A stretch of 64,000 nt of DNA, taken from positions 186,001-250,000 of the forward strand of contig JACJXZ010000006.1 of the NCBI GenBank assembly GCA_020636375.1. The letters run 5' to 3'. Position 1 is the first letter of the stretch. Each line of letters begins with the position of its first letter. The position numbers and the translations under genes are program-made. This document shows, in pieces, positions 1 through 13,291 of this stretch. The notes below the pieces were generated by a model that worked only from the letters and a program-made list of their open reading frames with translations, made no database searches and was not told the DNA's origin. Origin of the DNA: Lewinellaceae bacterium. GTDB lineage: Bacteria > Bacteroidota > Bacteroidia > Chitinophagales > Saprospiraceae.

Positions 1-35
1 CTTCCCCCTGTCCACCCTTTGTCCACCCCCTGAAA

Positions 36-66
36 TTGCGGCTTTGCGCCGGTAAGCATAGGTTTG
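36..66 (+). promoter_or_regulatory. Putative Bacteroidota promoter of the cytolysin-like gene
   Basis: TTG at 36-38, a 20-base spacer, then TAGGTTTG at 59-66. This fits the Bacteroidota sigma-A pattern (TTG, 19-20 bases, TAnnTTTG). It lies about 25 bases upstream of the ATG at 91. The call rests on motif and spacing only. Confidence 0.5.
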
Positions 67-90
67 CACAAACAAAAAAATTGAATACCT

Positions 91-1620
91 ATGTTAAGAC
101 CAGCATTCATCCTTCCCCTGTTCATTTCCGTACTGATGGCCTGTTCCTGCAATAAGGAAGAAGCCGAAGGGCCCTCCACCGAAGACGCCAGGACCTTCAA
201 CCAAAAAATGGAAAGCCTGAACCCGTTCACTCAGCCCGAGGAAATCGCCGAGCCTGTTGTCCAGGAAACGAGCGACGCGGTCCAGAACCCCGCCGACCCC
301 TCCCTGGAATGTTACACCACCACTTACAAGGTAGCGCCCGGCTTCGACGAGATGCTCGCCCTGGACCCCACCACCGACGTGATCTATCCCGGTGCCATGC
401 TGTTGGGGGCATCCATCCCGACGGGCGAATACATCCCCATCATAGCCGACCGGGCGCCGATCACGCTGTCCATCTCCCTGCAGAACCTCAGCGGCAGCCC
501 GGTGGTGGAGATCGAGGACCCCAAGCTGTCTACCGTCCGCACTGGCATCAAGTCCATCCTCGACCAGGAAGTAGCGTCCGCTACGCCGGCCAAGCTCAAC
601 TTTGAAATTTCGGAGGTCTATTCGGAACAACACCTGAAGGTAGCCCTGGGCGCCAACTACCGCTCGGCGGGCAACAGCGTGTCGGCGGCATTCAACTTCA
701 GCCAGTCCACCTACAGCAACAAATTCCTCATCAAATACCTCCAGACGTACTACACCATCGACATGGACCCGCCCGCCGACCCGGCCGACCTCTTTAAGCG
801 TTTGCCGGAAACCAGCGCCTTCGGATCGGCCAGCCCGGCCTATGTGGCCTCTATGGCCTACGGCAGGATGGTGCTGTATACGGTAGAGACGAACCGCAGC
901 TTTACCGAGGTGAACGCCGCCTTCAGCGCCGCCTTTGCTTCCGGCGACGGGTCGATCGATACCGACTATCAGCAGACCATCGCCGCGTGCAACATCAAGG
1001 CTGTCGTCATCGGGGGCTCTGCCGCCGCCGCCGCCCAGATCGTCAACGGCCCGGCGGAGGTGTACAACTATATCGCCGAGGGCGGCAACTACTCCAAAGA
1101 ATCGCCCGGCGCGCCCTTGTCCTACAAACTGCGGTACCTCAAAAAAGGCACGCCGGTAGCTACCGTCGTACTGGCCTCCGAGTACCAGGTGCGCACCTGC
1201 GACCTGGCCTACCCGAAATACCGCATCCGGATCACATCCCTGAAGTGCAACGACTGCCCCGAGGTCGGCGACCCCGAGATTTACGGCCGCATCACGGGCC
1301 GGGCCTACGTCAATGGCAGCGCCACGGGCCCCAAGGCGGAGTGGAAACGTTCCAGAGACGACGCCTGGGAGATCCACGAGGGCCAGGAGTATGGCCTGAG
1401 CATTTCAGCCGACCCCGAATTGTACCGCCCGGACTACAATACGGATTACATCAAGGTGGATGGCTGGCTGAAAGAAAGGGATGCGGGCGACGACGACGAC
1501 CTGGGCGCCGATTCCCACATCATCAACCTGAAGGACATTAAGCTGAATGTCCCCTACCCCGGCATGCTCACCTTCAGCGGGAACGTGGATGTGAAGTATA
1601 CGCTGGAGCGGTTGCGGTGA
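91..1620 (+). CDS. Cholesterol-dependent cytolysin-like (CDC/CDCL) lipoprotein
   Basis: The 509-residue protein starts with a lipoprotein signal: hydrophobic residues 5-14, then a lipobox Leu-Met-Ala-Cys with the lipidated Cys at 18. The core carries signatures of the thiol-activated cytolysin family: LDPTTDVIYPG at about 91-101, an RAPITLSISL stretch at about 121-130, and YYTIDMDPP at about 219-228. Family members form large beta-barrel pores in membranes. I cannot find the Trp-rich undecapeptide of classical Gram-positive CDCs in the C-terminal part, so it fits better with the CDC-like proteins known from Bacteroidota. A lipid anchor suggests a surface or outer-membrane location rather than free release. 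It appears to be a single-gene unit with a promoter match at 36-66. Target membrane and partner proteins are unknown. Confidence 0.8.
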   Translation: MLRPAFILPLFISVLMACSCNKEEAEGPSTEDARTFNQKMESLNPFTQPEEIAEPVVQETSDAVQNPADPSLECYTTTYKVAPGFDEMLALDPTTDVIYPGAMLLGASIPTGEYIPIIADRAPITLSISLQNLSGSPVVEIEDPKLSTVRTGIKSILDQEVASATPAKLNFEISEVYSEQHLKVALGANYRSAGNSVSAAFNFSQSTYSNKFLIKYLQTYYTIDMDPPADPADLFKRLPETSAFGSASPAYVASMAYGRMVLYTVETNRSFTEVNAAFSAAFASGDGSIDTDYQQTIAACNIKAVVIGGSAAAAAQIVNGPAEVYNYIAEGGNYSKESPGAPLSYKLRYLKKGTPVATVVLASEYQVRTCDLAYPKYRIRITSLKCNDCPEVGDPEIYGRITGRAYVNGSATGPKAEWKRSRDDAWEIHEGQEYGLSISADPELYRPDYNTDYIKVDGWLKERDAGDDDDLGADSHIINLKDIKLNVPYPGMLTFSGNVDVKYTLERLR

Positions 1621-1630
1621 TCATTCACTC

Positions 1631-2895
1631 CCATGCGCATCAGGCTGATGGGTTGAAACCCGGGAGGTGGACTGCTCTTATGGGTAGAACCCGCCCGGTG
1701 AACTCCCCCCCGGCTAAGCGGAAGCCAGGCGCCCCCTCTCTTGTGTTGCTTGCAATCAAAGGGAAGAGAGGGGGCAGGGCAACTTGCTCTGAAAGCCCGC
1801 GTTGGCCAGCGGCCGGCATTACCCCCTCTCTTCCCTCCGCTCCCGCTGTGCTTAAGAGAGGGGGTGGCCGGTCTCGGATCGGCCGGGGGTGAGTTCTTCG
1901 CCGGCAGCCCGGGTGAACTCACCCCCGGCTAAACGGAAGCCGGGCGCCCCCTCTCTTGTGTTGCTTGCAATCAAAGGGGAAGAGAGGGGGCAGGGCAACT
2001 TGCCTTGGAAGCCCGCGTTGGCCAGCGGCCGGCATTACCCCCTCTCTTCCCTCCGCTCCCGCTGTGCTTAAGAGAGGGGGTGGCCGATCTCGGATCGGCC
2101 GGGGGTGAGTCCTTCTCCGGCAGCCAGGTGAACTCACCCCGGCTAAACGGAAGCCGGGCGCCCCCTCTCTTGTGTTGCTTGCAATCAAAGGGGAAGAGAG
2201 GGGGCAGGGCAACTTGCCTTGGAAGCCCGCGTTGGCCAGCGGCCGGCATTACCCCCTCTCTTCCCTCCGCTCCCGCTGTGCTTAAGAGAGGGGTGGTGAT
2301 CTCGATCTACTGGGGTGAGTCCTTCGCCGGCAGCCCGGTGAACTCACCCCCGGCTAAACGGAAGCCAGGCGCCCCTCTCTTGTGTTGCTTGCAATCAAAG
2401 GGAGAGAGGGGCAGGGCAACTTGCCTTGAAGCCCGCGTTGGTAAGCGGTAAGCATTACCCCCTCTCTTCCCTCCGCTCCCCTGCTGTGCTTAAGAGAGGG
2501 GGTGGTGGTCTCGGATCTACTGGGGTGAGTCCTTCGCCGGCAGCCGGGTGAACTCACCCCCGGCTAAACGGAAGCCGGGCGCCCCCTCTCTTGTGTTGCT
2601 TGCAATCAAAGGGGAAGAGAGGGGGCAGGGCAACTTGCTCTGAAAGCCCGCGTTGGCCAGCGGCCGGCATTACCCCCTCTCTTCCCTCCGCTCCCGCTGT
2701 GCTTAAGAGAGGGGGTGGCCGATCTCGGATCGGCCGGGGGTGAGTTCTTCGGCAGCCAAAGGGAAGAGAGGGGGCAGGGCAACTTGCCTTGGAAGCCCGC
2801 GTTGGCCAGCGGCCGGCATTACCCCCTCTCTTCCCTCCGCTCCCGCTGTGCTTAAGAGAGGGGGTGGCCGATCTCGGATCGGCCGGGGGTGAGTT
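1631..2895. repeat. Hairpin-rich tandem repeat array 1 (about six units)
   Basis: The array opens with a leader (gctgatgggttgaaaccc at about 1641) and continues with units of about 200-220 bases, the last about 145. Each unit holds a CCCCCTCTCTT / AAGAGAGGGGG inverted repeat around 'ccctccgctcccgctgtgc' (blocks near 1822, 2038, 2251, 2457, 2672 and 2821). Full units have a second such hairpin around 'gtgttgcttgcaatcaaag'. Most also carry the palindrome GGCCGATCtcgGATCGGCC. Short units lack the second hairpin. ORFs here are repeat artefacts. No transposase is visible. Confidence 0.85.
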
Positions 2896-2921
2896 CTCTG
2901 CCCAACTGGAATAGCGAGGCT

Positions 2922-3287
2922 CTACTCCAAAGCCTCCCTTAAACGCTCCGCTACCCGATTCCAATTCTCCAGCACTTCTTCATTTCGAAACCGAATAATG
3001 ACAAAACCCATTTCCCGCAAAATTTCTTCCCGCATTCGGTCATATTCCACCTGCTCCTTATGTATGTTGCCGTCCAACTCGACGACCAGCCTCTTTTCCC
3101 GGCAATGGAAATCAGCAATGAAAAAAGATTTATCTCCTTGGATATCCGAATGTTCAATAATGAACTGTCGGGTGAATTTTTTGCCCATGAATCTCCGGTT
3201 ACGAACCTTTTCCCAAAAGAACTGCTCAGCCGGAGTTTGGTTCTTTCTCAACTCGCGGGCGAAGTGCAGGATGTCTTTGTATCTCAT
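2922..3287 (-). CDS. DUF559 / VSR-like endonuclease domain protein
   Basis: A 121-residue protein beginning MRYKDILHFARELRKNQTPA. The pattern 'ELRKNQTPAEQFFWEKVRNRRFMGKKFTRQF' (read as two adjacent halves), then 'FIADFHCREKRLVVELDG' and a C-terminal 'GFVIIRFRNEEVLEN', is that of the DUF559 family, which has a VSR/restriction-endonuclease fold with acidic catalytic residues in the FIADF and VVELDG strands. The open frame extends upstream to 3395, but family homology begins at the Met encoded at 3285-3287, so I chose that start. The gene sits alone between two copies of a hairpin-rich repeat array and is visibly more AT-rich than its surroundings, which fits a mobile or inserted gene. Its biological role is unknown. 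Confidence 0.8.
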   Translation of the reverse strand: MRYKDILHFARELRKNQTPAEQFFWEKVRNRRFMGKKFTRQFIIEHSDIQGDKSFFIADFHCREKRLVVELDGNIHKEQVEYDRMREEILREMGFVIIRFRNEEVLENWNRVAERLREALE

Positions 3288-3486
3288 CGTCTGATAATTA
3301 TAGCAATGAAAAAAAATCCGCGCTTCCAAGCTAAGAAATCCCGGGTTAGGTAACAAGGACAGTCCCCCCTTCCCAATCATGAGCTGATTTGGCAAAAAAC
3401 AAGTTTGCCTTTAAAACAGAACACTGGCTATCAACCTATTATGACTTAACTTTTTGAGAGCAGGCAAGACTGGAACTCCCCTTTCC

Positions 3487-4213
3487 CCCATGCGCACCAG
3501 GCTGATGGGGTGAAACCCGCGAGGTGGGCTGCCTGTGGGCAGGACCCGCCGGGTGAACTCACCCCCGGCTAAAACGGAAGCCGGGCGCCCCCTCTCTTGT
3601 GTTGCTTGCAATCAAAGGGGAAGAGAGGGGGCAGGGCAACTTGCCCTCGAAGCCCGCGTTGGCCAGCGGCCGGCATTACCCCCTCTCTTCCCTCCGCTCC
3701 CGCTGTGCTTAAGAGAGGGGGTACTGGTCTCGGATCTACTGGGGGTGAGTTCTTCGGCAGCCAAAGGGAAGAGAGGGGGCAGGGCAACTTGCTCTGAAAG
3801 CCCGCGTTGGTAAGCAGTAAGCATTACCCCCTCTCTCCCTCCGCTCCCGCTGTGCTTAAGAGAGGGGTGGTAGATCTCGGATCGGTAAGGGGTGAGTTCT
3901 TCGGCAGCCAAAGGGAAGAGAGGGGGGGCAGGGCAACTTGCCCTCGAAGCCCGCGTTGGTAAGCAGTAAGGCATTACCCCCTCTCTTCCCTCCGCTCCCG
4001 CTGTGCTTAAGAGAGGGGGTGGCCGGTCTCGGATCGGCCGGGGGTGAGTTCTTCGGCAGCCAAAGGGAAGAGAGGGGGCAGGGCAACTTGCTCTGAAAGC
4101 CCGCGTTGGCCAGCGGCCGGCATTACCCCCTCTCTTCCCTCCGCTCCCGCTGTGCTTAAGAGAGGGGGTGGCCGATCTCGGATCGGCCGGGGGTGAGTCC
4201 TTCTCCGGCAGCC
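3487..4213. repeat. Hairpin-rich tandem repeat array 2 (about four units)
   Basis: A second copy of the array at 1631-2895. It opens with the same leader ('catgcgcaccaggctgatgg' at about 3490), then has one full unit and three short units of about 147-153 bases. The CCCCCTCTCTTCC...AAGAGAGGGGG blocks lie near 3678, 3825, 3975 and 4124. The last unit ends with the GGCCGATC/GATCGGCC palindrome at about 4170. No coding content is supported. Confidence 0.85.
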
Positions 4214-4305
4214 CGGTTCCCCCGGCGGGAAAACCTTTAAAGGCACTGTTTTAACACATCCGCCCGATGCGCATGCCCCCTCCTTTCCCCATTGGGAATT
4301 CCGCA

Positions 4306-4734
4306 TCACTTTCCTTTCAGGAACTTCTCCATCTCCTCCCAGCTCAGCGTGGCGCATTTCATCCGCCCCGGAAAAGAGCGCGCGGCGGCAAAGGCGGCAA
4401 ATTCCTCATTGACGGCTTCCGGCGTTTCCTCTTCCGATTGCAGCATCGCTTCAAATTGCCGACACAATGCCAACGCTTTTTCCGCCGGCAGTCCTTCGAG
4501 GTGTTTCACCAGCACCGATGTCGAGGCTTTGGAAATGGCGCAGCCGTAGCCGTGGAAGCTGATTTGGTGAATCTTCCCATCCTCTATCCCGAAGAACAGC
4601 CGGAATTTGTCGCCGCACAGGGGGTTGTAGGCTTCCAGGATGTGGGTGGCCTCTTCGTTCTTCCCGAAATGCACCGGTTCCTTATGGTGCTTTAGGATGA
4701 CGGACTTATAGAGTTGCTTCAGGCGGTCGTTCAT
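4306..4734 (-). CDS. sufU: SUF system Fe-S scaffold/sulfur acceptor SufU (IscU/NifU-like)
   Basis: The 142-residue protein has the three conserved cysteines of the SufU/IscU fold: NPLCGD with Cys40 and Asp42, GYGCAIS with Cys65, and RMKCATLSW with Cys127. SufU accepts persulfide sulfur from the cysteine desulfurase SufS, or serves as scaffold, during iron-sulfur cluster assembly in the cytoplasm. The gene lies downstream of sufS on the same strand, separated by 285 bases that contain GT-rich short repeats and a dispersed repeat. That gap is unusual for an otherwise standard sufS-sufU pair. Length and motifs are normal. Confidence 0.92.
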   Translation of the reverse strand: MNDRLKQLYKSVILKHHKEPVHFGKNEEATHILEAYNPLCGDKFRLFFGIEDGKIHQISFHGYGCAISKASTSVLVKHLEGLPAEKALALCRQFEAMLQSEEETPEAVNEEFAAFAAARSFPGRMKCATLSWEEMEKFLKGK

Positions 4735-4737
4735 GAT

Positions 4738-4817
4738 TGTTGTGGTGTTTTGGTATTACGGTGGTGTGGTGTTGTGGTATTATGGTATTATGGTGTTTTG
4801 GTGTTTTGGTATTGTGG
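4738..4817. repeat. GT-rich low-complexity repeat
   Basis: Imperfect tandem copies of 'ggtattatggtgttttggt'-type units between sufU and the dispersed repeat. It looks non-coding. Confidence 0.6.
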
Positions 4818-4822
4818 CCAAA

Positions 4823-4979
4823 CCGCGAAGGGACTGTTCAAAACGTTGTGTCTTTTGTTTAAACCGCTGAGACACGCAGAGAGGTCACAAAGTATTCGCT
4901 GTCAAGCGAATACTCTGCGATTCTCCGCGGCCTCGGCGGTTCAAAACTTGCGGGCGGACACACATTTCTGAACAATCTC
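4823..4979. repeat. Dispersed repeat, short copy
   Basis: This runs from 'gggactgttcaaaacg' to 'catttctgaacaatctc' and includes an inverted repeat, 'agtattcgctg tcaa gcgaatact'. The same ends and middle recur at about 17412-17754, where the copy has about 190 extra bases. Both copies follow the 3' end of a gene. No ORF in it is convincing. Confidence 0.75.
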
Positions 4980-5019
4980 ACCGCGAACAGCGAACCGCAA
5001 ACCGCAAACAGCCCCCCTT

Positions 5020-6246
5020 TTAAGCCAGGAAAAATCTCCGAATATTCTCCAGGCTTTCCGCCAGCTGTTCCACCTCCCACATTTCATTATAAATGGAGAA
5101 GGAGGCCCGGGTAGTGCCGGCAATCTCAAAAAAGTCCATGATCGGCTGGGTGCAGTGGTGGCCGGCCCGGACGGCAACCTGATCTTCGGCCAGGAAGGTG
5201 GCCACGTCGTGGGGGTGGACGCCTTCCAGCACAAAGGAAACAGTTGCCGTGGAATTTTCCGCATTCCCGATGATCCTCAGGCCGTCGATGCGGGCGAGTT
5301 TTTCCCGGGCGGCCCGGCCCAGTTTTTTCAGGTGCTGCTGTATTTCATTGTTGTCCAGTGCCTGCAGGAAACCTACGGCGGCGCCCAGCCCGATGACGCC
5401 GGCAATGGGCGTAGTGCCCGCCTCGAAGCGCTGGGGCGCTTCCGCAAAAGTCGTTTCTTCGAAAGCTACATCGCGGATCATATCCCCCCCGAACTGCCAG
5501 GGAGGCATGGCTGCCAGGTGCTCTTCTTTGCCGTAGAGGATGCCGACTCCGGTGGGGCCGAACATCTTATGGCCGGAGAAGGCGAAAAAATCCACGTCCA
5601 GGGCCTGCACGTCGATGGGGAAATGGGCGATGCTCTGAGCGCCGTCCACCAGCACAGGGATATCCCGCCGGTGAGCCAGGGCGATCATCTCTTCGATGGG
5701 GTTGACGGTGCCCAGGGTATTGGAAACATGCACCAGGGCCAGCATGCGGGTACGGGGGGAGAGCATTTCTTTGTAAGCCTTCATATCCAGCACCCCGTCT
5801 TTGCTCATTGGGATCACCCGCAGCTTCGCCCCTTTTTCCTTGCAGGCCATCTGCCAGGGGATGAGGTTAGCGTGATGCTCCATAAAGGAAATGACCACTT
5901 CATCGCCGGCTTGCAGATTGGGTTCGAGGAAGGACTGTGCCACCAGGTTGATGCCGGCGGTCGTGCCGGCGGTGTAAACGATGGTTTCCGGTTTCGGGGC
6001 GTTGATCAGGGCAGCCACCTTCCCGCGCACCCCCTCGTATTGGTGTGTAGCCCGGACGGCCAGCTCGTAGACGCCGCGGTGGATGTTGGCGTTGCCCTTT
6101 TCGTAGAAGTTGGTGATGGCATCGATGACGGACTTCGGCTTCTGGGTGGTGGCGGCATTGTCCAGGTAGGCCAACCGGGGGTAGTGGGAGAAGAGGGGGA
6201 ATTGTTGCCGGATTGTTGCTGGGTCGAGCATGGAGTTGTGATTCAT
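5020..6246 (-). CDS. sufS: Cysteine desulfurase SufS
   Basis: A PLP-dependent group II cysteine desulfurase of 408 residues that removes sulfur from L-cysteine for Fe-S cluster assembly and passes it to SufU. The AYLDNAATTQKP motif is near the N-terminus. The PLP lysine is Lys227 in FSGHKMFGPTG. The persulfide cysteine is Cys365 in RAGHHCTQP. The open frame extends upstream to 6321, but that would overlap the preceding gene. The Met at 6244-6246 (MNHNSML) leaves an 8-base gap after the GH18 gene stop and gives the family's usual N-terminus. An ATG at 6231 is also possible. Confidence 0.93.
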   Translation of the reverse strand: MNHNSMLDPATIRQQFPLFSHYPRLAYLDNAATTQKPKSVIDAITNFYEKGNANIHRGVYELAVRATHQYEGVRGKVAALINAPKPETIVYTAGTTAGINLVAQSFLEPNLQAGDEVVISFMEHHANLIPWQMACKEKGAKLRVIPMSKDGVLDMKAYKEMLSPRTRMLALVHVSNTLGTVNPIEEMIALAHRRDIPVLVDGAQSIAHFPIDVQALDVDFFAFSGHKMFGPTGVGILYGKEEHLAAMPPWQFGGDMIRDVAFEETTFAEAPQRFEAGTTPIAGVIGLGAAVGFLQALDNNEIQQHLKKLGRAAREKLARIDGLRIIGNAENSTATVSFVLEGVHPHDVATFLAEDQVAVRAGHHCTQPIMDFFEIAGTTRASFSIYNEMWEVEQLAESLENIRRFFLA

Positions 6247-6254
6247 TGATCCGG

Positions 6255-7310
6255 TTATTTTTTTACAACCTTCTCCTGCAGTACCTCCCAAAACCGAGAA
6301 TCCTCCTTGCCCAACACCCATACCGAGATGCCCCGCAGGTTATATTTTTTCAGGACTTCGAGTTTTCGCTTCAGCGATTCGGCATCTTCTATGAACAGAT
6401 ATTCGAACACGCCGCCGTTGTCCCAAAAGGCATAGTTACAGCCTGCCTGTTCATGCCACTGCGGAGTGGCGCCGTATTTCCCCAGCAGGTGCTGCACCCA
6501 GTCGTAACCGACCTGCCGGCCGTTGGAGAAGCCGCCCCGTTCCTCGGTGTAATCGGCATACCAGTAGACGGAGTAAGAGGGAATACCCATCGATATCTTG
6601 TCCGGGGCAATCCCTTCAGAAAGCAGGTACTGCACCACCTGCTCCACCCATTCGATGCCGGCCACCGGCCCCGGAGGCGTGCGGCGGGTGTGCTGGTCGT
6701 AGGTCATGATGGAAATGAAATCGCCGATCTCCGAAAGCTCTTTAAGAGCATAACCCGCCCGCCAGTTCTCGTACAAAAAGCGCTGGTACATGCCGGGGCC
6801 GCCCACGTTTTCCAGGGCGTGGACCACCGCCGCCGAGAGCTGAAGCCCCTCTTTGCGGAAAGCTTCGGCCGTCTCCCGGAAGTACTGGGTGAAACTGTCG
6901 CGGTCGGAAAGGTGCAGCCCTTCCAGGTCGAACTGCCAGCCGTCCAGCCCGTAGCGCCGGGCGTATTCCAGCATCATCTCGATGGAGCGCCGGCGGGAAG
7001 CGGGGTTGGAAACGATGTCGTGCAGCAGCTGCTGGTCGAAGCCCTTGTTGACGGTAAGCGGCATCACCTTGACGCCGTTGGCCCGGGCGATCTCCAGCAC
7101 CCGGCGGTCGACCGACCCGGTAAGCACCCCTTCCTTGCTGACCAGGAAAGTCTGCGGGCAGACGATGGAGATCTGGGCGGCGTTTTTCCGGAAGCTCTCG
7201 AACGACTCCGGCGTGTCGACCATATAAAAGAGGTTCTCGGACCGGATTTGGGCGTAGCCGGCCGGCGCCAGGAACAGGAATGCGGCGAGGATCAGGAGGT
7301 AACGTTTCAT
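6255..7310 (-). CDS. Secreted glycoside hydrolase family 18-like protein
   Basis: The 351-residue protein has a signal peptide (residues 1-20, ending PAGYA before Gln21). It carries the GH18 active-site motif as DGWQFDLEG, with Asp123, Asp128 and the catalytic Glu at 130. Later blocks such as 'ISIMTYDQHTRRTPPGPVAG' and 'KISMGIPSYSVYWY' match the di-N-acetylchitobiase-like branch of GH18. It probably hydrolyses chitin or peptidoglycan-derived oligosaccharides outside the cytoplasm; the substrate is inferred from the family. It lies immediately upstream of sufS on the same strand, but the functional link is not obvious and may be chance. Confidence 0.82.
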   Translation of the reverse strand: MKRYLLILAAFLFLAPAGYAQIRSENLFYMVDTPESFESFRKNAAQISIVCPQTFLVSKEGVLTGSVDRRVLEIARANGVKVMPLTVNKGFDQQLLHDIVSNPASRRRSIEMMLEYARRYGLDGWQFDLEGLHLSDRDSFTQYFRETAEAFRKEGLQLSAAVVHALENVGGPGMYQRFLYENWRAGYALKELSEIGDFISIMTYDQHTRRTPPGPVAGIEWVEQVVQYLLSEGIAPDKISMGIPSYSVYWYADYTEERGGFSNGRQVGYDWVQHLLGKYGATPQWHEQAGCNYAFWDNGGVFEYLFIEDAESLKRKLEVLKKYNLRGISVWVLGKEDSRFWEVLQEKVVKK

Positions 7311-7380
7311 CTTTTAGTTTTTATGCCGGCGAACGCGGTTGGCGTAACCGTATAGCACAATAAGTACCCGGACACAAATA

Positions 7381-7415
7381 AACAAAGCCCCTGCACACAA
7401 ACGTGTACAGGGGCT
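7381..7415 (-). terminator. Rho-independent terminator of the rRNA operon
   Basis: On the minus strand, AGCCCCTGTACA ... TGTGCAGGGGCT (7415-7404 and 7397-7386) forms a 12-bp stem followed by TTTGTTTATTT. It lies just past the 5S gene. Confidence 0.8.
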
Positions 7416-7433
7416 CGGGTTGTTATATTGAGC

Positions 7434-7542
<109 letters not shown>

Positions 7543-7669
7543 AGCTCTTGAAGCTCCGGCTCCCCTTTGGTCCCCCCGAGGGGGGGAGGGTTGCGGGGGC
7601 TTGTCTGTTTATGACAAGTAATGGGAGAGAAAAAGGGCGGCAAAGCGCGCTTGAAGTCTTGCTCTTACC

Positions 7670-10465
<2,796 letters not shown>

Positions 10466-10759
10466 TTTCGCCGGTAAAGGCTTTTCCTTTCAGCGCTCTT
10501 TGCTCGATTTACGCCATGGCGCCTAACGCCATGGCTACCTTTTTCTTCTCCCAACTTGTCAATGAACTTTTGGAGCCTTCGCGCTGCTCTCGCCCCGGGC
10601 ACGCCATCAGGCTGGTGGGTTGATCCGTGCCGGGAGCCGCAGCAGCTCCACAGAAGGCAACGCGGGCTCGAACCGCTGAATATCGCCCCCTGACGGGCTT
10701 TTGCCTTTTCCTAACCTATAAAAACAGCGGCTCGATCGCCGCTGTCGTGACAACAGCAG
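10466..10759. other. Internal spacer between 23S and tRNA-Ala
   Basis: No gene is supported. A GCCATGGCG/CGCCATGGC-like palindrome near 10512-10535 could take part in rRNA precursor processing. Confidence 0.5.
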
Positions 10760-10833
10760 TGGAGAGTATCGGAGTCGAACCGATGACCTCCTGCTTGCAA
10801 AGCAGGCGCTCTAGCCAGCTGAGCTAACCCCCC
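10760..10833 (-). tRNA. tRNA-Ala (anticodon TGC)
   Basis: Minus strand GGGGGGTTAGCTCAGCTGGC... forms a full cloverleaf: acceptor GGGGGGT/ACTCTCC with G-U pairs, anticodon loop CTTTGCAAG and T-loop TTCGACT. It lies in the 16S-23S spacer, a standard position. CCA is not encoded beyond the discriminator A. Confidence 0.95.
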
Positions 10834-10932
10834 TTCGCCCGCCGTAGCCCTGGCGCAGGCAGGATTCGCCTGGCTCTTCGCTACTTCGCGGACTGATACG
10901 GCGCGCCTGCGCCATCGCTTCGGCGCGCGCTG

Positions 10933-11006
10933 TAGTCTCGGGCGGACTTGAACCGCCGGCCTCTACATTATCAGTGTAGCGCTCTAACCAGCTGAGCTAC
11001 GAGACT
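10933..11006 (-). tRNA. tRNA-Ile (anticodon GAT)
   Basis: Minus strand AGTCTCGTAGCTCAGCTGGT... has an acceptor stem AGTCTCG/CGAGACT, anticodon GAT within CACTGATAATG, and T-loop TTCAAGT. It is paired with tRNA-Ala in the 16S-23S spacer. Confidence 0.95.
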
Positions 11007-11173
11007 TCTTAAAGCTGAAGGCTGCGGAACTGCATTCCGGCCCGCCTCTTTGCCTGTCCCGCCTCGCCCGCTTCTCTTTTCCTTTGAATGAACTTTCTTT
11101 CCATTGCACTGTGCAGAAGGCAAGCAACTCTGCTTTTCCTGGTACCTCTTCGCTATTTCCAGTTGCGTCTCTT

Positions 11174-12690
<1,517 letters not shown>

Positions 12691-12972
12691 GTGAATAAGT
12701 TTGATGCCTTTACGGCATTGTTTCTAACTCAACTGAATCTAACGCGATTTAAAAAAATCTGAAGCTCTAGTACTTCGCCTAGTGCTTACCTTCTGTTGTC
12801 ACAGTGTCAATGAACTTTTTGCCGCAGCCCCCGAAAGGGCCGCCGCCTAGCTTTTGAAGCTCCCCCGGCGAAAGCCTGCGCTGTCCGCGCAGCCGCCAGG
12901 AAAACCCTTATCTTCAATAACCCCTATAGGGTATTTTTTCAGCTCTTGCTTTGCTCGCTCGCAAAGGGAATG

Positions 12973-13002
12973 CAAAGATAACTCAACTCCGGCTCCCGGC
13001 AA
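12973..13002 (-). promoter_or_regulatory. rrn promoter, proximal
   Basis: Minus strand TTG (13002-13000), 19 bases, TATCTTTG (12980-12973). This is an exact match to the Bacteroidota consensus spacing. Confidence 0.7.
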
Positions 13003-13109
13003 AATTTTCGGGCAACTTTCTTGCCCCTTTTTCGCGGAAGCATGTTGTTCCGCCTCATCCCCCTCTTTCAGCATCCCCCTAAAATCCTGCCCTTCTTTCA
13101 AAGCGGATG

Positions 13110-13140
13110 CAAAGGTAAGTGAATTTTCAAACCCCTGCAA
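13110..13140 (-). promoter_or_regulatory. rrn promoter, middle
   Basis: Minus strand TTG (13140-13138), 20 bases, TACCTTTG (13117-13110). An A/T-rich stretch just upstream (13141-13159) could act as an UP-like element. Confidence 0.7.
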
Positions 13141-13201
13141 GTTTTTTCAGAAAAAAAATCCCGGAGAACATTTTCGCCGGGAACTTCTTACAGAAGCGGG
13201 G

Positions 13202-13232
13202 CAAATGTAAGGGAGCAAATGTTACCGTGCAA
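13202..13232 (-). promoter_or_regulatory. rrn promoter, distal
   Basis: Minus strand TTG (13232-13230), 20 bases, TACATTTG (13209-13202). It is the weakest of three co-oriented matches spaced about 95-135 bases apart. Confidence 0.5.
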
Positions 13233-13291
13233 CCTTTTTGCCAAAAAAGCCGAATATTTTCCTGAATTTCGCAGCGAATCAAGATCCAGCC

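Larger units (their letters stand above)
12691..13291. other. rRNA operon leader and upstream promoter region
   Basis: No gene is supported in these roughly 600 bases. On the minus strand they hold three promoter matches (listed separately) and the 16S leader. A gene on the plus strand starts near 13292, so this is a divergent promoter region. Confidence 0.6.

Noticed and set aside
94..1377. Long minus-strand open frame opposite the cytolysin gene
   Set aside because: It is a Gly/Val/Arg-rich shadow of GC-rich coding DNA. The plus frame has clear family motifs and a lipobox. The same holds for the long antisense frames at 31662-33038, 36189-38090, 43430-45916, 46575-47864 and 50745-52610.
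1600..4213. CRISPR array
   Set aside because: Units are 145-220 bases, not about 30. There are no unique spacers of even length and no cas genes. The repeats themselves form hairpins.
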